Origin: Verticillium longisporum | Taxonomy: Eukaryota; Ascomycota; Sordariomycetes; Glomerellales; Plectosphaerellaceae | Assembly: GCA_019188255.1 (NCBI GenBank) | Contig: JAETXT010000006.1 | Coordinates: 186,001 to 250,000 of the forward strand | Direction of reading: 5' to 3' | DNA length: 64,000 bases | Shown: piece by piece, positions 57,648 to 64,000 of the stretch | Layout: each line of letters starts with the position of its first letter | How positions within the stretch are numbered: the stretch's first letter is position 1 | The notes under the pieces: model-generated | Seen by the model: the letters and a program-made list of their open reading frames with translations, nothing else | What the model was told of the DNA's origin: nothing | Database searches by the model: none | Made by a program: the position numbers and the translations under genes

Positions 57648-60026
57648 TAAAGCTAGCTAATACTTTATTAATATATACTTAGAAAGTAGTTAATATATTT
57701 ATAAAGCCGAATAATATAATAAAGTATTCGAAATAGCTATATTTCGTTCTAAATACCGTTTTCTATTTATCCCCTATTTTAATATATAATCGGTAGTAAA
57801 TATCTTTTAAATCTAATTTCGTAAATAACCTAGCTATTATTAACTAATCGAATAGCTTATAGATAAGCGGGAGGGTAATATAATCCTTCTTTGTAATCTT
57901 ATTAAATCCCCTATAATCGATATATATCCTAAGTTTACTACCCTTCTTTAGGATAAATAGTATAGGGGCATTAATAGGGCTAGTAGAGTATCTAATCTAT
58001 CCCTTCTTTAGTAAATCGTTTATATATTCCTTTAATATTTCTAATTCCTTTTCTATTAAAGTATAGATAGGTCTAAAGGGTAGTTTCTTCTTATCCTCGA
58101 ATTCTATCGAATAATCCTATTTATAATATTATAATAGGGTTATTATTTATTTAATATCGAATATATCCCTAAACTCGTAATATTCCGCTAAGACTATAAT
58201 AAATAGCTCGTTTCTCCTATTATACTCTTATAGGGGTATTATAAAAAGTGCTTATATATTCTATAATATAATTAAAGCTATTATTAAGGATTAGTAAATT
58301 ACGTTCTTAATTTATTTTCTTATTAATATAATTCTAATATCTTATTTCCTAATAAAGTATCTCTAATAGCCCTATAATTAATCGTTTATTAGCTATACTT
58401 AGGCTAGCTAGGGTCTCCCTAAGATAATATTATACCTATTTATAATATTATCTATTACTATATATTCTATTATCGTTATATATATTATCCTAGGGTTATC
58501 TATTATTTAGTAGGTAATCCTCTTTTCGCTATAGATACTTATCTCCTTATTTCGGAATACCTTACCTAGCTTATTCTACTTCTCCCCTAGCTATTCTCCG
58601 GTTTCCCTTAAGAGGTCGCTATTAATAATATTAATATCGGCTCCTCTATCTAGTATTACCTCTCCCTTAACCTAACTATTATTAATATATAATTTAATAA
58701 TTACTTTATACCGTTTTAGTCTTAGGAGTAGTAGTTCTTCATATTAGGGGTCTCCTATTATTCTTCTACTAAGCGGTTTATAGTTTATAGCTAAGTACTA
58801 CTTATAAGCCTTATATATATAACCTTATTTTCTATAACTTATATAAGACGCCTCTAAGTAGCTATTAATATAATATCTATATTTATTATAATTATAGTAT
58901 TTAATATTATCTAGGGCCTTAGGCCTTCTCCTATCTATCTATTACTATTCTTTTATTAATCTATAAAATATAATAGCTTAGTTTAACTAGCTATTTAGTT
59001 TTTAGTCGTCTCTTCTTTATAATTATTTATTAGCTATTTATCTATAAGTCCGGTTTTAGGTCTATTATAGATTATCTCGGCTTCTCTCTTTATTATCTTA
59101 GCATTATTTTAGGCTCCTCTTAGTCTATAGTAGGGTCTCCGCCCTCTTAGCTATTCTATTTAGTTCTATTCTTATATAAGGAATTCCCTAAGCTATAATT
59201 TATTATATAAGATTTAAATTAAGTTTTATAAATAAAAGCATTACCCTATAGATCTATAATAGGGGTTCGGGTAATTCTATTTTTAGGCTATTATAAGCAT
59301 TTATAAAATCTTAATATTTCTAATTAAGGGCTTAAAACTATTAATCCCGTTTATATAGTTTAATAATTATCTAGAGTATTTAGGTATTATTATCGTCTAT
59401 ATCGCCCTTTAGCTAGGCCCTTATTATTCTCTAAGTAACTTTATAAATAGACCTATATTCTATTTATATATATAATATCTATCTTTATTATAAAGCATTA
59501 ATAAAGTAATTACTAATATATACGATTTTATTAATATCTTTATAGAAGCTCTTCTTATCGAGCTAGAATCGTATATCGAGGCTAAATAAGAAAGTATTAA
59601 ATTCCGACTAAAACGTCCCTTTATATTAAATAGCTAGTAATTATATCTTCGTAAAGGGCGTACTTCATAATACTTCATAGAATATTAACCTAAATATTAA
59701 TATTAGTCTATTAATTACTCTTAATAATAGGCTTATTAGGTCTCCCCTTTAGAGGGTAGCTAATTCTTCGTATTTCCTTTTCCTTACGAGTTTCTATTAT
59801 TCTTCCTCTAATTATTAATCTAATTCCTCGTCTATAATTAATAGTAGGTTATTAAGTATATTATTCTTAATATCTTATCCTTATTCTATATCGGGTCTTA
59901 ATTATATTAATTCTTCAGTATTCTCTATCTACTATCCTATAATAGCCTATCTTCTAGTACTCTGTATATCTCTAGTCGATATATTATCCTAATAGTCGTT
60001 ACTCTCTAGGGGTAGATCGATTATTA

Positions 60027-60240
60027 TATTAAGGAGTCTTATATAACGAGTAAAGGGTTTAATTATTAGTCTCTTAGGGGTCTCTAGGAAGATAGAATAA
60101 TCGATACCCTTCTCTAAATCTTAGTCCGTTGACCTTTCTTATAACTATTCCCTTACTACGCTCGGTCCTCTCTTCTTAATTCCTACGATCAAATAACAGG
60201 CGATCCCCTATTAGTCTCATACCTCCCTTAGGTCCTGATA
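60027..60240 (-). repeat. Right LTR (5' LTR of the Gypsy element)
   Basis: 214 bp matching 49399-49612; in places it keeps G/C where the left copy has A/T and vice versa, showing independent transitions. It ends CCTGATA (CA to TA by RIP) and is followed by the target duplication GTGAT (60241-60245). Confidence 0.85.
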
Positions 60241-60785
60241 GTGATGTAGCCCGGGAAAGGGAGGCGCTCGCAGAAAAGCCAAGTTGCGGAGAAAAAGGGT
60301 AATGAGCGAGAGGATGCTGAGGAGATGCTGAAGGCAGTTTTTGCATCCTCAGTAGCCCGGTACGTATTCAAGAACAACCGGAGGACCATACGACCAGAGG
60401 AGGTCCTGGCTCTTGTCGGGCTGTTGCCGACTGTTACGGGTTATACCCGGCTAAGCCACAAAGCTGAGGCTGCGCCTCAGCAGCTAGTTCGCAGGTGGGC
60501 TCGTGCGCGACTCCTTGTTTTCCATCATAAAGGGGCATGAAGAGCCATTGTAGCATTCCTCTTGTTCTTGTTCTTTATCTAGTAATAATACATTCAAGGC
60601 CTCGTCCCAGCGAGACGCTCGACGACCAGCCCCTTACACCGACAACCGAAGCAGCGCTGGCTGAAGTCGAGGCATCAAGAGCCAAAGCACTGCCAATCGG
60701 CAAACTGGAGGCTGGATGGGATGCGCTTCATGGTTCTTTTGAGCCCGGAGCAGCAGCGCTGGGCTGGTACAACAGTGCTTATTAA
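60241..60785 (+). pseudogene. Thioesterase-like gene, 3' part
   Basis: Continues the reading frame of the 48796-49398 fragment: with the element and one duplication removed, codons run on in register. The first new codons are ATG then TAG (60247-60249), the latter explained by CAG changed by RIP spreading from the element. Then comes a conserved stretch, MLKAVFASSVARYVFKNNRR and TIRPEEVLALVGLLP. After a TGA at 60538, a further in-family stretch in another frame (TPTTEAALAEVEASRAKAL, WDALHGSFEP, LGWYNSAY then stop) suggests an intron around 60500-60600. Confidence 0.75.
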
Positions 60786-61648
60786 CGCCTTCTATGGGAG
60801 TACACCTTGGAGCATCATGTATGAGTGTGAACATGTAGGCCTCAAACACGAGACAGACAGGCTTAGACCCAGGGCCCCATACGTGTGAATGCCATTGAAA
60901 AGTCTTACATCGTACCATCTGTGACATCGGCATCCCCATGACGTCCCTCGAGACGAGGATGCTGGCTGCCCCACTAATTGCCGAGGTCAACGAAGAAAGA
61001 AACTGCACGTCAATCACGACTGGTGAGCTGTTTTGACTCTGAATTGACCAAGACACAGGAAATGCTACTTCTATAACCATTTCTTTCAGCTCACTCGTGG
61101 GTGTCCGGGATTGCTAGTTTGTTGTGATGGTGGGAGCTTTCGTTACTTGCTGAGGCTGTCGTCGACCCTCAACCCCAGCCAGGTACACGAATGTCAGGAC
61201 CGTCACCAGACAAGACAACTCATCGAACCTCAGGCTAACGATGCATTGTGATTAAATGTCCGCCCCCGTCGCTTCCCGGATGAAACGGCTATCCAGGCGA
61301 TAAGCCAGGAACGCCGACATCTACCGGCAAGGTTGAGCAGAATGGGTCTACTGGCGTAAAGACGCATATTGCAATTTTGCTGGAACTTTCCGCTCAACCT
61401 GAAATTCTAGCGACGCCAGATGTAGCCATGATCCGACACGTCCGTTGCTTCAAGAGGAGTTCTGGTGATCAAGACACGGAGATAGATTGCGGGTTGCGAT
61501 TTCCGACCACAACATCCCCATCTGCCGGACTTAAGCCCGGGGAACTAACGCCGTGCTTGCGGTTGAGATGTTGTACAAAAACTGAGCCAAGCGGCATGCA
61601 AAAGATGTTGTGATTCATATCCAAGCACTTCAAACTCAGTCTCCAACA
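60786..61648. other. Intergenic, no supported gene
   Basis: Spacer between the broken thioesterase-like gene and the dehydrogenase. GC content is back to the host level and no motif is seen. Confidence 0.5.
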
Positions 61649-62570
61649 ATGAGTACTCAGCAGAAAATTGTTCTCATCACGGGCGCCAACACGGGCCTTG
61701 GGCTCGAGCTTGTGAGGAGCCTCCTCCAGACCGGGACACCGTACTCTATCATCATCGGCAGCCGCAGTCTCGATAATGCGACCAAAGCCATCACACAATT
61801 GACCTCTGAGTTTCCGAGCACGTCTAGCACGCTGCACTCCGTCCAGATCGATGTTGAGGATGACGCTTCGATCGAGAAGGCTGCTGCATGGGTGCAGGAC
61901 AAGTTTGGCAAGCTTGACACCCTCGTGAACAACGCCGGTAAGTGGAGGACGAGAGCCCACCCAGCCAGAGGTCCTAGCACTGACTTGAAGCAGGCACCCA
62001 GTTAGACCAGCAGATCTCTCTCGGAAAGCTGTCCGTCAGAGAAGCCTGGAATAAGACGTGGGACGTTAACACGACAGGTGCACACATCGTGACGATGACC
62101 TTTGTCCCCCTCCTCCTGTCCTCTGATGACCCACGGATCATCTTCATCGCGAGCGGCACCTCGACCCTGACGGGATCGGAGAATCTCGCCATGCCCTCCA
62201 ACCAGCCGCCGGCCAAGGGGTGGCCCAAGGCGACGAACTTGATGTTCGACCTTCCAGCGTACCGGTGCAGCAAGACGGGGATGAATATGCTTATGCGGTA
62301 CGCCAAATACTCATGATACCTCATTAGAGACACGTATACTGACATAGCCGTAGCGAATGGCACAGGACCTTGGGTAGCGACGGGGTTAAGGTCTGGTGCG
62401 TCTCGCCTGGGTTTCTCGCGACAGGTCTTGGAGGTTATTCAGACAGTAAGAAGGGGCATGGGGCGCTCGACCCTTCGGTTGGCGCGACACTCATCAGGAA
62501 AGTCGTAGAGGGCGAGAAGGACACCGATGCTGGCAAGATCATTTCGCTTCAGGGAATTCAACCCTGGTAG
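61649..62570 (+). CDS. Short-chain dehydrogenase/reductase
   Basis: NAD(P)-dependent oxidoreductase of the classical SDR family. Exons 61649-61937, 61994-62297 and 62366-62570; 265 residues. Motifs: TGANTGLGLELV (cofactor binding, TGxxxGxG), DVEDDASIEKA, LVNNAG joined across intron 1, the catalytic YRCSK, and SPGFLATGLGG. All introns are GT-AG and the sum is in frame. ATG 61649 gives MSTQQKIVLITGA, the usual SDR start. Substrate unknown. Confidence 0.9.
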
Positions 62571-63216
62571 AGATGTAGTCTCGCCATGAGAATCAAGACT
62601 TTGGGCACTCTGTGTTTAGCAGAGTCAACAACATTTACAATCTCTAGTATGACTGATGTTTGAGGTATCATATCAGTATCGTGCTCTGAAGCTGAGGTAT
62701 TCATCAATTTTCCGACTAGCCCGCCTTTTCCTTGTATTGTGGTTTTGGCTTAAGACTTGCTCTTGCTTGTGGGCTTGTCATCTAAGTCGCGTTACGCCAA
62801 CTCGCAATATGGAACGAGGCAAGGCCGAAAATGAATTCCCGTCGAACCGTAGGCTATTTTGCGTTGCAAATAAAAAGTCATAACACTGCAAAAATCATTG
62901 TCGTGAAACGTAGATACTGTACAAGACACTGTGCCATCGAGCCCTTCGGTCATAAGTTGAAGAACGATGGTCAACGCCCGTACATTGCGTTCTCAGCTGA
63001 GAGTTGTGTTCAGCGGACAACCTTCGTCGAACTCCGAAGCACATTCAGAGCCAGGATACCTGTGACACAACACAACGAGTACGCCAAGTCCACCAGTGGG
63101 TTGACAGACGATAAAAGCGGGTGAATCTGATGTGGTCACGCAGCTCTAAAGACCATTCCTCAAGAGGTCAATTCCTCGGATGCCACGGGGTTTGTGCAGT
63201 TCGCTTGCTCACGGCT
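62571..63216. other. Convergent intergenic spacer
   Basis: 3' side of the dehydrogenase and of the RING-type protein. Nothing recognised. Confidence 0.5.
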
Positions 63217-64000
63217 TTACGCCTGCAGGCTCCCGCCATGTGGTAAGCCCGCGTTCGAGGGCCGCTGCACCGCCCGCGCCATCGCATCGGGCTGCATCCA
63301 GAAGGGTGTCCGGCACAGCGGGCAGTTGAAGCCATCTTGGAGAAACCACGACGTGAGGCAGCGGGCGTGGAAGCTATGCCGGCATCCGCGCAAGACAAGA
63401 ATTTCGTGTTCGAGCGATCTCTCGCGATTTTTTGCGTTGAAACCACAAAATGTGAAGGAAGGCCAACGACTATGATTATTGTCGTTTGTGAGGAGGCTTG
63501 GGCCATGGTCGGGGTGAAGTAGCGGGCCTTGTCGCGCACCGCCCTCCTTGGCTGACCCCGTGTCGTCGGGCATCGCGCTCAACACTGGCCGTGAATCGCG
63601 GCCCTCGGCCTCGGTGCAATTACCCCTGGTCATCCGTATCGGACTGGGCGGCGAAGGAGGCGCGGCAGTAATATCGTCATCCTCACGCCTTCGCCCCAGG
63701 CGATTTCCCTCAGCAGACCCAGCTTGCGACCAGGGTACGGTGTGTTCAGCTGATGCTGTTGCCGTCGTCTGCAGTCGTGCTGGACTTAGGGATGTTGCCA
63801 ATCCTGTAGCCGCAGGTACAAAGTGCGTCTTGGCTGCAATGCTAGTTGAGTCATGAGCTTTTCCTGCGTATTTGTCTTCCTGGACTGTTTCAGGTGCTGC
63901 ATCACACTTTCTTCCAACCCCCGAGCAATGTGCTGTAGATGTTGCCCGCCATCCAGTCTTCCGCTTGACCGTGGCTGGCAATCTTGTTAGATGCGGCGAG
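63217..64000 (-). CDS. RING-type zinc finger protein, 5' end outside the window
   Basis: Possible E3 ubiquitin ligase. The minus frame is open to the window edge and ends GGSLQA at 63217. The C-terminal part has GCRHSFHARCLTSWF and NCPLCRTPFW, matching the Cys-x-His-x2-His-x2-Cys ... Cys-x2-Cys half of a RING-H2 finger. The first Cys pair is not visible in this frame. It may lie before an unrecognised intron, so the continuous frame upstream (Ser/Ala/Thr-rich, no domain) may be partly non-coding. No ATG start is seen before the edge. Confidence 0.6.
   Translation of the reverse strand, partial: SPHLTRLPATVKRKTGWRATSTAHCSGVGRKCDAAPETVQEDKYAGKAHDSTSIAAKTHFVPAATGLATSLSPARLQTTATASAEHTVPWSQAGSAEGNRLGRRREDDDITAAPPSPPSPIRMTRGNCTEAEGRDSRPVLSAMPDDTGSAKEGGARQGPLLHPDHGPSLLTNDNNHSRWPSFTFCGFNAKNRERSLEHEILVLRGCRHSFHARCLTSWFLQDGFNCPLCRTPFWMQPDAMARAVQRPSNAGLPHGGSLQA

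Larger units (their letters stand above)
49399..60240 (-). mobile_element. Chromodomain Gypsy-type LTR retrotransposon, RIP-degraded, with two nested pogo elements
   Basis: Two colinear 214-bp direct LTRs bound a TA-rich region full of stops. Minus-strand remnants appear in chromovirus order. A Gag CCHC-like knuckle is near 58800-58845 and a protease (LDRGADINII) near 58610-58660. Reverse transcriptase lies at about 57660-58060 and continues at 55560-55788. An RNase H end (EFDFIIEY, LSRRPD) is near 54955-55060. An integrase (DFIIGLPKVNK, DRFTKY) is at about 52090-52621 and a chromodomain-like stretch at 51580-51705. Nearly all stops are TAA/TAG as expected from CAA/CAG/TGG after RIP. Without the two pogo elements it would be about 7.1 kb. 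It splits the thioesterase-like gene with a 5-bp target duplication. Confidence 0.88.

Noticed and set aside
49399..60240. AT-rich block as a centromere or mitochondrial insertion
   Set aside because: Paired LTRs, a target duplication and ordered Gag/Pol/chromodomain remnants explain it as a single RIP-mutated retroelement.

Overview
The window is nuclear DNA of a filamentous ascomycete (Pezizomycotina, most likely a Sordariomycete). Genes are GC-rich, have short GT-AG introns of about 50-130 bp, and encode fungal proteins such as Zn2Cys6 regulators, UVE1, a ferric-reductase-like oxidoreductase, MICOS Mic19 and a DHHC palmitoyltransferase. One block (49.4-60.2 kb) is extremely TA-rich in the manner of RIP (repeat-induced point mutation). 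I saw no rRNA, tRNA or CRISPR array.

Layout. 1.9-5.2 kb: Zn2Cys6 regulator with a Gln-rich tail. 6.8-9.9 kb (-): importin beta-1 (KAP95). 12.3-14.2 kb (-): ferric-reductase-like protein. 18.2-20.0 kb: convergent MIC19 and TYW3. 20.9-21.9 kb (-): PAPS reductase. 24.4-25.9 kb: phosphoserine phosphatase. 26.7-30.7 kb: divergent small mitochondrial membrane protein and ERF2. 31.3-32.1 kb: Gly/Ser/Tyr repeat protein. 32.6-34.1 kb (-): secreted EEP-fold protein. 35.3-37.6 kb: second Zn2Cys6 regulator. 37.7-39.1 kb (-): secreted M20 peptidase-like protein with an internal stop. 40.1-42.3 kb (-): UV endonuclease UVE1 with a possible mitochondrial long form.

43.9-60.8 kb is a damaged area. A cutinase-transcription-factor-1-beta-like gene is broken by a 289-bp solo-LTR-like insertion with the 5-bp duplication CATAC. 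An intact enoyl-CoA hydratase with a peroxisomal-type C-terminus follows. Next, a thioesterase-like gene is split by a 10.8-kb chromodomain Gypsy retroelement (target duplication GTGAT/ATAAT). That element is RIP-degraded and carries two nearly identical, unmutated pogo/Fot-type DNA transposons in inverted orientation. The order of events is therefore gene, then Gypsy, then RIP, then pogo. A short-chain dehydrogenase and an edge-truncated RING-type protein close the window.

Several conserved genes (KAP95, PAPS reductase, SER2) and both transposase copies carry a one-base contraction in a C run. This suggests homopolymer errors in the assembly rather than real loss of essential genes. Regulator, hydratase and thioesterase lie together and all point to acyl-lipid metabolism; two of the three have been broken by retroelements.
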